Positions 17,715 to 26,179 of a stretch of 64,000 nt of DNA are shown piece after piece. The notes beneath the pieces were generated by a model, which saw only the letters and a program-made list of their open reading frames with translations, did no database searches and was not told where the DNA came from. The stretch is from Foliimonas ilicis (GTDB lineage: Bacteria; Pseudomonadota; Alphaproteobacteria; Rhizobiales; Rhizobiaceae): NCBI RefSeq assembly GCF_039939195.1, contig NZ_JBDUUH010000003.1:186001-250000 (forward strand), given 5' to 3'. The position numbers and the translations under genes were made by a program. Positions within the stretch are counted from its first letter, which is position 1, and each line of letters opens with the position of its first letter.

Positions 17715-18538
17715 GCCGTCTGGTTTCAGCACTCTATTACGGGCTTCTCTGGCTCGTCTCGCTGATCTTCTTCGCGCCGATCGCCTGGATCGTCATGTCG
17801 TCCTTCAAGACGCGCGATCAAATCCTGGCCGTGCCGCCGAAGATCATTTTCACGCCGACGCTCGACAATTACCGGGCGCTGTTCGGGCGAAACGAAATCT
17901 TCCTGCAAATCACCAACTCGATCCTGCTGTCGCTCGGCGCGGTGATCATCGCGGTGGTCGTGTCCTTCCTCGCGGCATTCTGCTTCTCGCGGTTCAAGCC
18001 GAAGGGAACGGATTTCCTGATGTTCCTGCTGCTTTCCATCCGCATGCTGCCGGGGCCTGCCGTCATCCTGCCGGTATTCCTGATGTATGTCGCATTCGGC
18101 TGGAAAGACTCGCATCTCTGGTTGATGCTGTTCTACGCGATGTTCTCGATCCCGTTCTCCGTGTGGATCCTGAAAGGCTTTCTCGACGGCGTGTCCACGC
18201 GCTTCGATGAGACGGGCATCGTCAATGGCGGTTCGTGGCCGCATATCATCTTCAAGGTGGTGATGCCGCAGGTGAGGCCCGGCCTGATTGCCGCTTTCAT
18301 CTTCAATTTGATTTTCGTCTGGAACGAATATCTCTTCAATTTCATCATCGGCGGCGTGAAAACGCAGAACATTCCCTATGCATTGTCGGTCGGCACCTAT
18401 GCGGATGGCGGGGTGAACTGGACGTTCATTTCCTCGATGACATCGATCTACATTATCGTTCCGATCGTCTTCATCTATCTCTTCCAGAAATATCTGCTCG
18501 TCGGAATGACCTTCGGCACGGTTCGGGGCGAGGTGTGA
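17711..18538 (+). CDS. sugar ABC transporter permease (MalG-like)
   Basis: A 275-residue permease with about six membrane segments. FFAPIAWIVMSSFKTRDQIL near the N-terminus and KGFLDGVSTRFDETGIVNGG (the EAA coupling region) are typical of MalG-type subunits. It pairs with the preceding MalF-like permease, with which it overlaps by ATGA, to form the membrane channel. The next small gene starts two bases after its stop. Confidence 0.9.
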   Translation: MSRLVSALYYGLLWLVSLIFFAPIAWIVMSSFKTRDQILAVPPKIIFTPTLDNYRALFGRNEIFLQITNSILLSLGAVIIAVVVSFLAAFCFSRFKPKGTDFLMFLLLSIRMLPGPAVILPVFLMYVAFGWKDSHLWLMLFYAMFSIPFSVWILKGFLDGVSTRFDETGIVNGGSWPHIIFKVVMPQVRPGLIAAFIFNLIFVWNEYLFNFIIGGVKTQNIPYALSVGTYADGGVNWTFISSMTSIYIIVPIVFIYLFQKYLLVGMTFGTVRGEV

Positions 18539-18540
18539 CC

Positions 18541-18825
18541 ATGAAGCATGTTCGCACTTTTCCCGAACGTCTCGAAACCATCCTTATTGCGGGCATGCTG
18601 ATAGGTATCGCGCTGATCGCGCAGCGCTACAACCTGATGCTCTACAAGATCGGGCTGTCGGTGCTGGTCGTTTCCACGCTTCTGCAGATAGCCGTCGGCA
18701 ACCTGCGCAAGGATGCGTCTGCTCCGGCCAGTATCTTCTTTATCGTCAAGGTGCTGCTCGTCATTGCGGCCGTCTTCACCGCGGGAATCCTGCTGGTTCC
18801 CACGTTCTCGCAACTCGGCCGATAG
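18541..18825 (+). CDS. small membrane protein of the sugar ABC operon
   Basis: A 94-residue protein with two to three predicted hydrophobic segments (ILIAGMLIGIALIAQRY, IGLSVLVVSTLLQIAVG, VKVLLVIAAVFTAGILLV). It starts two bases after the permease stop and ends eight bases before the ATPase gene, so it is part of the transporter operon. Rhizobial glycerol importers of the GlpSTPQUV type also carry a small membrane protein between permease and other subunits; resemblance is in position and topology only. Function unknown; an accessory channel subunit or stabiliser is plausible. Confidence 0.75.
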   Translation: MKHVRTFPERLETILIAGMLIGIALIAQRYNLMLYKIGLSVLVVSTLLQIAVGNLRKDASAPASIFFIVKVLLVIAAVFTAGILLVPTFSQLGR

Positions 18826-18833
18826 CAGAAATC

Positions 18834-19925
18834 ATGACACTTGAATTCCGCAACATCACCAAGCGATACAAGGGCAAGACGGCGCTCGACGAACTTTCGC
18901 TGACCGTCGAACGGGAAAGTTTCACAGTTCTATGCGGCCCGCCGCAATCCGGGAAATCCACTCTGTTCCGCATTTTCGTCGGGCTGGAAAAGGCGGATTC
19001 CGGCGAGATGCTTCTTTCCGGTCGCGACATAAGCAAGGATACGCCTGCGGATCGGCCCATCGGTTATATCCCGCAAAATTTCGCCCTCTATCCACATCAA
19101 ACGGTCGCGCAGAACATTGCCTACCCACTGACGCTGGCGGGCTTCCCGAAGGATGAGATCGCCAAGCGCGTGGATCGCACGGCAGGCATTCTTTCGATCA
19201 CTCATCTTATGAAGAAAACGCCGGACCAATTGTCGGGCGGCGAGAAGCAGCGTGTCGCGGTCGCGCGCGGCCTTTTGAAGGATGCCGAAATCTTCGTGCT
19301 GGACGATCCGCTGGTCGGTCTCGACTACAAGCTGCGCGAGCGGCTTATGGACGAGTTGAAGTCGCTTAGGCAGGAGCTGAAGGCGACGTTTCTTTACGCG
19401 ACGTCGGACTCACTCGAAGCGCTGACGATGGCGCAGCGTCTTGCGGTGATCGATGCGGGCCGGATCGTGCAGGTCGACAGCGTCGATACGGTTTATCACA
19501 ATCCGTCGCATGCGCGGTCCCTCGATCTTGTCGGTTTCCCGCATGCGAACCTCATCGCTGGCCGCGTTGCGGGCGGTTTCGTTCAGGCTGGACCGTGGCG
19601 TCTTCCAGTCCAGGGGCTGGCTGACGGAAGCGAAGTCATTGTCGGTTTGCGACCGGAGCATATTCGCCTGCTGGAACCGGGTGATGCGAGCGCGGCATCG
19701 AACGAGGTGAAAATCCCGGCACGCGTGTCTCTCGTCGAAAATCAGGGCGGAGAGATCGTCGTCAATCTTGACGCCGATGGGCAACCCCTGACGCTGGCAT
19801 TGCTTGCCATGGGCGCCTGGATACCGGAACTCGACAGTTCGGTGACGATTGCGGTCGATCCGAAAAACGCCCTGTTCTTCGATGGGAAATCGCGTGAGCG
19901 GCTGATGACCGGAGGGCATGCCTGA
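18834..19925 (+). CDS. ABC transporter ATPase 1, non-canonical Walker B and H-loop
   Basis: A 363-residue MalK/UgpC-like ATPase with a C-terminal OB-type regulatory domain (about 240-363, VIVGLRPEHIRLLE). Walker A is GPPQSGKST (35-43), Q-loop Gln81 and signature LSGGE (133-137) are normal. However, the catalytic Glu after Walker B is Asp (FVLDDP, Asp158), and the switch histidine is Ser191 (YATSDSLEA instead of YVTHDQ). Its own ATP site is therefore probably poorly hydrolytic, while its signature motif can complete the site of the partner ATPase encoded next. The two genes overlap by one base. Confidence 0.9.
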   Translation: MTLEFRNITKRYKGKTALDELSLTVERESFTVLCGPPQSGKSTLFRIFVGLEKADSGEMLLSGRDISKDTPADRPIGYIPQNFALYPHQTVAQNIAYPLTLAGFPKDEIAKRVDRTAGILSITHLMKKTPDQLSGGEKQRVAVARGLLKDAEIFVLDDPLVGLDYKLRERLMDELKSLRQELKATFLYATSDSLEALTMAQRLAVIDAGRIVQVDSVDTVYHNPSHARSLDLVGFPHANLIAGRVAGGFVQAGPWRLPVQGLADGSEVIVGLRPEHIRLLEPGDASAASNEVKIPARVSLVENQGGEIVVNLDADGQPLTLALLAMGAWIPELDSSVTIAVDPKNALFFDGKSRERLMTGGHA

Positions 19926-20989
19926 TGGCCGATATTTTCATCGAAAAAGTCACCAAGCGTTTCGGCGATTTCACGGCGGTCGACAATATCGATATGACGT
20001 TTGCCGATGGCGAGGTTGCCTGTCTGCTCGGGCCTTCCGGCTGCGGGAAGACAACGCTGATGCGCATTCTCGCCGGGCTGGAACGGCCGACGAGCGGGCG
20101 CGTCATATTCGGCGGCAAGGACGTGACCAAGCTGCCGCCGCGCAAGCGCAATGTCGGCATGGTGTTTCAATATCCGGTTATGTATCCGACGCTTTCGGTG
20201 CTCGAAAATCTGGAACTGCCGATGCGTTACGACCGCAACGTCAGCGAGGCGGAGCGGCGGCGGCGCGTGGACGAAGTGCTGGACGTTCTCGATATTCGCC
20301 CGCTGGCTGGCGCGTTCATCGAAAGCCTCGATGCCGGAAGCCGCCAGAAAGTGGCGGTTGGGCGCGCGGTCGCGCGGCAGTCCGAGATCGTGCTGTTCGA
20401 CGAGCCGACGACCAATGTCGAGGTCAATGCGAAGCTGCAGCTCATCCGCGCCTTCAAGCAGGTCACGCATCGCCTCAAGCAGACCATTGTCTATGTCACG
20501 CACGACCAGACGGAGGCGATGACGCTTGCCGACCGCATCGCGCTGATGAAGGACGGGCGTATCCTGCAATATGACCGGCCCGACATTCTCTATCGCGAGC
20601 CGACCAGCGAATTTGGTGGCTGGTTTCTCGGCAATCCGGGCATGAATTTTATTCCGGCAAGCGTCGAAGAAGATGGAATCCACTCGGCGATCCTGACGCG
20701 CCCGCTGGAAGCACCGGGGCGATTGCCTGCCGGAGAAACACGCATCGGCATCCGCCCGGAACTGGTGCGGATGAGAGCGGAGCCTTCCGACGACAGCGTG
20801 GCGGCAATTCTTGTCGATCAGGCGATTGGCGTTGCAGGCCGATACCTCACAAAAGCACGGATTGGCGATGTGGCGATCAAGATCAACACGCAAGGCAGAC
20901 CGCCGGTCGAGCTGGGCGGCACCGTCCATCTTTCGGTTCCGCGCGAGCGGCTCGCGGTATTTGTCGATGGCGTTCGGGTAGCCGCCTGA
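19925..20989 (+). CDS. ABC transporter ATPase 2, degenerate signature motif
   Basis: A 354-residue MalK/UgpC-like ATPase. Walker A GPSGCGKTT (36-44), Q-loop Gln82, Walker B LFDEP with Glu160 and H-loop His193 are canonical. The signature LSGGQ is replaced by LDAGS (135-139) and the D-loop reads NVE. A C-terminal OB-type domain follows (RIGIRPELVRM). In a heterodimer with ATPase 1, the Walker site here would pair with a normal LSGGE, whereas ATPase 1's defective site pairs with LDAGS. So one site looks competent and the other degenerate. Confidence 0.9.
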   Translation: MADIFIEKVTKRFGDFTAVDNIDMTFADGEVACLLGPSGCGKTTLMRILAGLERPTSGRVIFGGKDVTKLPPRKRNVGMVFQYPVMYPTLSVLENLELPMRYDRNVSEAERRRRVDEVLDVLDIRPLAGAFIESLDAGSRQKVAVGRAVARQSEIVLFDEPTTNVEVNAKLQLIRAFKQVTHRLKQTIVYVTHDQTEAMTLADRIALMKDGRILQYDRPDILYREPTSEFGGWFLGNPGMNFIPASVEEDGIHSAILTRPLEAPGRLPAGETRIGIRPELVRMRAEPSDDSVAAILVDQAIGVAGRYLTKARIGDVAIKINTQGRPPVELGGTVHLSVPRERLAVFVDGVRVAA

Positions 20990-21013
20990 GCATCACATCA
21001 TCAGGAGAAATGC

Positions 21014-21952
21014 ATGCGTTACGACGTTTCCGTTGTCGGTCTTTACATCCTCGACATTCTAGGGCGTCCGGTGACGCGCATTCCCGATCGCGGCAATGTC
21101 GAGTTCATCGATGAGATCAAGCTGACAGTCGCGGGCACGGCGGGCGGCGTTGTCGTAAACACGGCCAAGCTCGGACTGAAAAGCCTTGCGGTCGGCGCTG
21201 TCGGCAATGACGAGAAAGCCGACTTCGTCATCAATGCGATGAACAAGCTCGATATCGACACGTCAGCGATGAAGCGACTGGACGGCGTGCCGACTTCCGC
21301 GACCATTCTGAACATTCGCCCCAATGGCGAGCGCCCGGCATTGCATATGCGCGGCGCGTCGGACCATTTCGATGTGCCGGATGCGCTTTACGATCAGGTG
21401 TTCGACACGCCCATCGTCCATCTCGGCGGAACGGGCCTGCTCAAGCGTCTCGATGGCGAACGCAGCGTCGTGCTTCTGAAAGAAGCGAAAAGGCGCGGTT
21501 GCACGGTCACATTCGACCTGATCGCAGCGACCGCAGAAACCGCATCTATCGTGCTGCCGCTTCTGCCGCATATAGATTATTTCATGCCGTCGATCGAGGA
21601 AGCGCGCGATATGTCGGGCCGCTCGACGCCTGCCGACTGCGCATCCTTCTATCTCGACAAGGGCGCGCAGACCTGCGTGTTCACGCTGGGCGGCGAGGGC
21701 GCTTATTACGCATCTTCAGACGGCACACGTCTTCACATTCCGGCCTATGAAATCGAAGTGGTCGATACGACCGGCTGCGGCGATGCTTTCGATGCAGGCT
21801 TCATCTGTGCGCTGAACCACGGGATGGACCCGGAAGAGCGCCTCCGCTTCGCGCAAGCCGTCGCTGCCATGGTTGCAAGCGGCTTGGGTTCGGATGCAGG
21901 CGTTGAATCCTTCGAACAGGTTCATCGAAAGATGAAGGAATGGATCGGCTGA
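21014..21952 (+). CDS. PfkB-family carbohydrate kinase
   Basis: A 312-residue ribokinase/PfkB-fold kinase: GTAGGVVVNTAKLG near residues 37-50 (substrate-lid glycine motif), TVTFDLIAAT, and the catalytic/anion-hole motif DTTGCGDAFDAGF near 251-263 with the general base Asp. It should phosphorylate a sugar or sugar acid with ATP. The ATG at 21014 follows a CAGGAG site, 24 bases after the second ATPase gene, making it the last gene of the importer operon. Whether it acts on the same compound as DhaKL or on a later intermediate is unknown. Confidence 0.88.
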   Translation: MRYDVSVVGLYILDILGRPVTRIPDRGNVEFIDEIKLTVAGTAGGVVVNTAKLGLKSLAVGAVGNDEKADFVINAMNKLDIDTSAMKRLDGVPTSATILNIRPNGERPALHMRGASDHFDVPDALYDQVFDTPIVHLGGTGLLKRLDGERSVVLLKEAKRRGCTVTFDLIAATAETASIVLPLLPHIDYFMPSIEEARDMSGRSTPADCASFYLDKGAQTCVFTLGGEGAYYASSDGTRLHIPAYEIEVVDTTGCGDAFDAGFICALNHGMDPEERLRFAQAVAAMVASGLGSDAGVESFEQVHRKMKEWIG

Positions 21953-21956
21953 CAGG

Positions 21957-21985
21957 AAGGCTCCCGAAACCGGGAGCCTTCTTTA
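21957..21985 (+). terminator. bidirectional terminator between PfkB and TRAP permease genes
   Basis: AAGGCTCCCG at 21957-21966 pairs with CGGGAGCCTT at 21971-21980 around a four-base loop, followed by CTTTATTT on the plus strand. It lies between convergent stop codons and can serve both transcripts. Confidence 0.8.
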
Positions 21986-21994
21986 TTTCGATTA

Positions 21995-23863
21995 TCAGAG
22001 ATATGCGATGGAAAATGCGGGTACGGCTGCGATAAGCAGCAGGCCGACGAACAGTGCGGCGATGTAAGGCCATATCGCGCCCATCGCTTCATCCGGCGAG
22101 ACGTTGCCGATCTTGCACGCAATGTAAAAGCCGACGCCGATTGGTGGCGCCATCAGGCCGATATTCATCGCTGTCACGACGACCATCGAATAATGGATGT
22201 CGTGGATTCCCAGCGTTTTCGCGATGGGAAACATGATCGGCGCCATGAGCACGAGTGCGGGAAGGCCTTCGAGCACGCAGCCGAGGATCAGAAACACCGC
22301 AATTGTCACCAGCATGTAGGTGAACCATCCGCCTGGAAGATCAGTGATCAGGTTTGCCATGTGGAAGGCGAAACCTGTCTGCGTCAGCGTCCAGGCCATT
22401 GCCGATGCTGTGCCCAGAATGATCAGGATGGCACCTGAGAGTGCGGCGGTTTCGACCAGCATCGAATACATTTTCGCAGGCTTTATACCACCATAGAGCA
22501 CCATGCCGATGATCATCGCGTAGAGCACGGCAATGGTCGAAACTTCCGTTGCCGTCGCGATGCCGCCGCCGACGACCGCGCGGATCAGGAACGGGAGAAC
22601 GAGTGCCGGAGCGGCGATGAGCGCGACCTTGCCGACAGTCTTCATCGGTGCGCGGCGGATGCCGTCCATCGCTTCATGCCGCGCCTTCCAGCGGGCAAGT
22701 ATCGCAAGCGCGAGCAGAAGCACCATGGCGATGATGAAGCCGGAGGTAAACAGGCCCGCGATGGACACACCCGCGACAGAGCCAAGCACGATGAGCACGA
22801 TCGACGGCGGAACGGTATCGGCCATGGCCGCACCGGTCGCCAGAAGCGCGATCATTTCCTTCGGCTTATGTCCGCGCCGCTTCATCTCCGGGAAAAGCGC
22901 CGGTGCTACAGTCGCCATATCCGATACTTTCGAACCCGATATGCCGGAGACGAGGAAGAGCGAACCGAGCAGAACATAGGACATGCCGGCCTTCACATGG
23001 CCGAGCAGCGAGGCAAGGAATTCGACGATTGCCTTGCCCATGCCGGTCGCATCCAGAATGCAGCCGAGAAGCACGAAGATCGGCACCGAAAGCAGGATCA
23101 TCGATGACATGCCTTCATCCATGCGCCCGATGAGAACCATCGTCGGCATGCTGGTTGTGAAGGTCAGGAATGCGAGTGCACCAATGCCGAAGCAGAACGC
23201 AATCGGCACACCGATAACCAGACAGAATGCGACGAAACCAACGAGAAAGATCAGGATATTCGCGTAGCCGAGAGAGGTCAGGGAGGGTGAAAGCATCCAT
23301 AACAGCGTCGTGACTGCGCCGATAAAGGCAACGCCTGCTGCAAACTCCGCCAGAGTGGCCGAACGGAAAGCGTCGCGCAGGACAAGCAGCAGCATCAGTC
23401 CGATGCCGACCGGCAAGGCTGCGACGCGCCAGCTCATCGGGATGTTGAGTGCTGCCGAGGTGATGTAGGCTTCTTCGACCACGTAATGGCTTGCCGGAAC
23501 GAACATTGCGAGCAGGAACGTCGCGACGAGCAGCAGGCCAAGCGTGTTGGCAAAACGCGTCAGACGCTCAGGCATCAGCCCGACGAAAATCGTGAGGCGC
23601 AGATGCTCGGCCCGGTCGATGGCGATCACGCTTCCGAGCATCGCAAGCCAGAGGAAGCAGATGGAAGCTGCTTCATCCACCCAGACGATAGGCATGGAAA
23701 ACACGTATCGGGACGTGACGCCTGCCAGTAAAAGGCAGACGATAACAAGCAGCAAAGCCGCCGCTATGAATTCGACCGGCCGCAGCAGCGCAGAGCCAGC
23801 CCGCAGGCCGGGCGCCGGCAAATCCTCCAAATTGATTTGCATCGTGTCAGTTGCTGATGTCAT
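21995..23863 (-). CDS. TRAP transporter fused permease (DctQ-DctM)
   Basis: A 622-residue fused permease, DctQ part about residues 20-185 (TSRYVFSMPIVWVDEAA, IAIDRAEHLRLTIFVG) and DctM part about 195-622. Long stretches match the permease at 10064-11932 nearly residue for residue, for example ATGAAMADTVPPSIVLIVLG and MAPPIGVGFYIACKIGNVSP. The ATG at 23863 has a GGGAGGAA site. It is encoded after the LacI gene and is divergent from its likely binding protein at 25087, so its substrate is probably processed by the RuBisCO-like protein and DUF1537 kinase. Confidence 0.92.
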   Translation of the reverse strand: MTSATDTMQINLEDLPAPGLRAGSALLRPVEFIAAALLLVIVCLLLAGVTSRYVFSMPIVWVDEAASICFLWLAMLGSVIAIDRAEHLRLTIFVGLMPERLTRFANTLGLLLVATFLLAMFVPASHYVVEEAYITSAALNIPMSWRVAALPVGIGLMLLLVLRDAFRSATLAEFAAGVAFIGAVTTLLWMLSPSLTSLGYANILIFLVGFVAFCLVIGVPIAFCFGIGALAFLTFTTSMPTMVLIGRMDEGMSSMILLSVPIFVLLGCILDATGMGKAIVEFLASLLGHVKAGMSYVLLGSLFLVSGISGSKVSDMATVAPALFPEMKRRGHKPKEMIALLATGAAMADTVPPSIVLIVLGSVAGVSIAGLFTSGFIIAMVLLLALAILARWKARHEAMDGIRRAPMKTVGKVALIAAPALVLPFLIRAVVGGGIATATEVSTIAVLYAMIIGMVLYGGIKPAKMYSMLVETAALSGAILIILGTASAMAWTLTQTGFAFHMANLITDLPGGWFTYMLVTIAVFLILGCVLEGLPALVLMAPIMFPIAKTLGIHDIHYSMVVVTAMNIGLMAPPIGVGFYIACKIGNVSPDEAMGAIWPYIAALFVGLLLIAAVPAFSIAYL

Positions 23864-23929
23864 TTTTTCCTCCCGATCCCCCATCCAAGGACCTACTCCC
23901 AAACTTCAGAATTCTGATTTTCTGCCCGG

Positions 23930-24982
23930 CTAGGGCAGGTTCTCCCGGAACGCCACTTCGATCCTCATCGGCGCTATGTTCGTGTCGACCGGGCGACCGG
24001 CCCGAAAATCGGCGAACATGGCCGCGCAACGCCTGATCGTGTCGTCGGCGCTTTGCGTGATGACTGCGTCCATCGTCCCGTCCATCAGATATTCGCGCGT
24101 ATCGGCCGTCAGGCCGTGGCCGACGAAAACGACGTCCTGTTCGCGGCGTGCGTCTTTCAGCGCCTTGCCGACGCCGGATGCGCCGCCGCCGATATTGTAA
24201 ATGCCGTGCAGATCCGGGTGCTGCGCCAGGAAGGCGCGCATCTGACGGTAATTTACCGCCTCGTCATCGTGGCCTTCGCGCAGGCCCACGACCTCGATGT
24301 CCGGGTAAAGCTCCTGCAAAATATCGAGAAAGCCGATCTCGCGCTCGCCATGGGTACGATAGCTGAGGCTGCCTGCGATCATCGCGACCTTGGCCGGACG
24401 TTTTGGAATGAACCGGGCCAGCAAGTACCCTGCCATCCGCCCGGCAGCACGATTGTCCAAGCCGAAATAGGCGGTGCGTCCCGAATTCGCGACATCGGAA
24501 ATAAGTGTCGCGACCGGCACGCCCTTTTCCACAAGACGCGCCACCGCTTCGCGCACAAGCGGGTGCTCCAGCGCCATGAAAGCTATGCCATCCGCCGTCT
24601 TACCGTGGCGCTGAAGCGCCTTGGCCAGAAGCTCGGGGTTGAAGGAGCGGATGTATTCGACGGTCGGGCGCAGGCGAAGGCGCTCGAACTGCGGCGTCAT
24701 CGACACGATCATGCGGCCGAGCATGGTGATGTAGCGGTTGTTGCCTTCCGGGAGAATGAAAACGATCTGCCCCTTGGGCGCGACGTCGATGGCACGCTCG
24801 TCGGCCTCATCGACATAGCCGAGTTCGGCAGCGGCCTTGAGGACGCGCTTCGTTGTCAGCGTGCGAACGCCCGCCCGCCCGTTCAGAACGCGATCGACTG
24901 TCGCCGTCGATACATCGGCCAGCCTGGCGACATCGACGATCGTTATGCGCTTTCGAAGGGCGTCGTCAGTGGAGCTTTCCAT
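23930..24982 (-). CDS. LacI-family transcriptional regulator
   Basis: A 350-residue regulator with an N-terminal LacI helix-turn-helix (ITIVDVARLADVSTATVDRV, about residues 13-32) and hinge, then a periplasmic-binding-protein-like effector domain of the ribose/xylose-responsive type (MIAGSLSYRTHGEREIGF, GIYNIGGGASGVG). It is divergent from the TRAP binding protein, VOC, RuBisCO-like and kinase genes and is co-directional with the TRAP permease. It probably represses both sides until a sugar acid or derivative binds. A palindrome at 25037-25065 is the likely operator. Confidence 0.9.
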   Translation of the reverse strand: MESSTDDALRKRITIVDVARLADVSTATVDRVLNGRAGVRTLTTKRVLKAAAELGYVDEADERAIDVAPKGQIVFILPEGNNRYITMLGRMIVSMTPQFERLRLRPTVEYIRSFNPELLAKALQRHGKTADGIAFMALEHPLVREAVARLVEKGVPVATLISDVANSGRTAYFGLDNRAAGRMAGYLLARFIPKRPAKVAMIAGSLSYRTHGEREIGFLDILQELYPDIEVVGLREGHDDEAVNYRQMRAFLAQHPDLHGIYNIGGGASGVGKALKDARREQDVVFVGHGLTADTREYLMDGTMDAVITQSADDTIRRCAAMFADFRAGRPVDTNIAPMRIEVAFRENLP

Positions 24983-25036
24983 AAGAATCCATCAAAAAAC
25001 ATCAAAAACTAGATTTGACTACATCATTACTATGAT

Positions 25037-25065
25037 CGATTTTGCTTTTCGAAAAGAGGAAATCG
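25037..25065. promoter_or_regulatory. candidate LacI operator
   Basis: The perfect palindrome CTTTTCGAAAAG at 25045-25056 is flanked by CGATTT and AAATCG, giving a longer near-symmetrical site at 25037-25065. It lies 21 bases before the start of the TRAP binding-protein gene and 54 bases from the divergent LacI start, a usual place for an autoregulatory LacI operator. Confidence 0.5.
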
Positions 25066-25086
25066 CATTCGGGAGGAATTTTTGAA

Positions 25087-26103
25087 ATGAGCTTGGATCG
25101 ACGCAAATTTCTGAAGGGCGCGGCAATCGTTCCCTTCGCAGCCACTACATTCTCGATTCCGCGTTTTGCGCATGCAGCGGAAATCACACTGCGCTACGGC
25201 AACAATCTGCCATTGAGCCATCCGCTGAACATCCGCGCCAAGGAAGCGGCGGATCGCATCAAGGAAGAGAGCAATGGCCGTGTTGAAATGCTTATCTTCC
25301 CCGCCAACCAGCTTGGCGGCGACACGGATATGCTCTCGCAGGTCCGCAATGGCGCGATCACTTTCTTCACGCCTTCGGCCCTCGTCGTCGCAACGCTTGT
25401 GCCGGTCGCGGCAATCAATGCGGTAGGCTTCGCGTTCAAGGATTACGACCAGGTCTGGGCTGCAATGGATGGCGGCGTCGGCGCCCATGTCCGCAAGGCG
25501 CTGGAAGGTTCTCGCCTGCATGCGCTGGAAACCATGTGGGACAATGGCTTCCGCCAGACCACGACCAGCGGCAATCCGATCGAAAATGCGGCAGGCATGG
25601 CGGGCCTGAAAATCCGTGTGCCGGTCAGCCCGATCAGCATTTCGATGTTCTCGGCACTGGGGGCTGCACCTGCAAGCCTTCAGTTCAGCGAAGTCTACAC
25701 CGCGCTCCAGACCAAGGTCGTCGATGCGCAGGAGAACCCGCTTCCCATCATTCAGGTGGCGAAACTCTTCGAGGTTCAGGAATCCTGCGCGCTGACCAAC
25801 CACATCTGGGACGGCTACTGGTTCGTTGCCAATGGCAGCCAGTGGTCAGGCTTCCCGGACGATGTGAAGGAAATCGTTTCCCGCGCGATCAACGAGGCAG
25901 GCCTGCAGCAGCGCGAAGACATCAAGGCGCTCAATGCCTCGGTTCAGGCCGACCTTTCTGCCAATGGGCTAACCTTCAACAGCCCGGATACGGAAAGCTT
26001 CCGTGAGAAATTGCGTGAAGCCGGCTTCTACAAGGACTGGAAGCAGAAATTCGGCGAGGAAGCGTGGGAAACGCTGGAAAGCGCCGTCGGCACGCTGGCC
26101 TGA
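25087..26103 (+). CDS. TRAP transporter substrate-binding protein (DctP family)
   Basis: A 338-residue binding protein with a twin-arginine-like signal (DRRKFLKGAAIVPFAATTF) and cleavage expected after AHA near residue 27. Mature features are SNGRVEMLIFPANQLGGDTD, GLKIRVPVSP with the ligand arginine, and EVYTALQTKVVDAQENPLP. It is paralogous to the protein at 9007-10017. The ATG at 25087 follows GGGAGGAA. It should feed the fused permease encoded on the other strand at 21995-23863. The sugar-acid ligand is inferred from the downstream enzymes. Confidence 0.92.
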   Translation: MSLDRRKFLKGAAIVPFAATTFSIPRFAHAAEITLRYGNNLPLSHPLNIRAKEAADRIKEESNGRVEMLIFPANQLGGDTDMLSQVRNGAITFFTPSALVVATLVPVAAINAVGFAFKDYDQVWAAMDGGVGAHVRKALEGSRLHALETMWDNGFRQTTTSGNPIENAAGMAGLKIRVPVSPISISMFSALGAAPASLQFSEVYTALQTKVVDAQENPLPIIQVAKLFEVQESCALTNHIWDGYWFVANGSQWSGFPDDVKEIVSRAINEAGLQQREDIKALNASVQADLSANGLTFNSPDTESFREKLREAGFYKDWKQKFGEEAWETLESAVGTLA

Positions 26104-26129
26104 TCACAATCACATTCAAAAAGTTCAAA

Positions 26130-26152
26130 GGGCGCGGGACGTTTCCGCGCCC
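26130..26152 (+). terminator. intra-operon hairpin after the TRAP binding-protein gene
   Basis: GGGCGCGG at 26130-26137 pairs perfectly with CCGCGCCC at 26145-26152 around a seven-base loop, with no U tract. It probably stabilises the binding-protein mRNA or lowers expression of the enzyme genes downstream. Confidence 0.5.
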
Positions 26153-26179
26153 GAATTTCCAGGGAGTTCAGAACGCATC

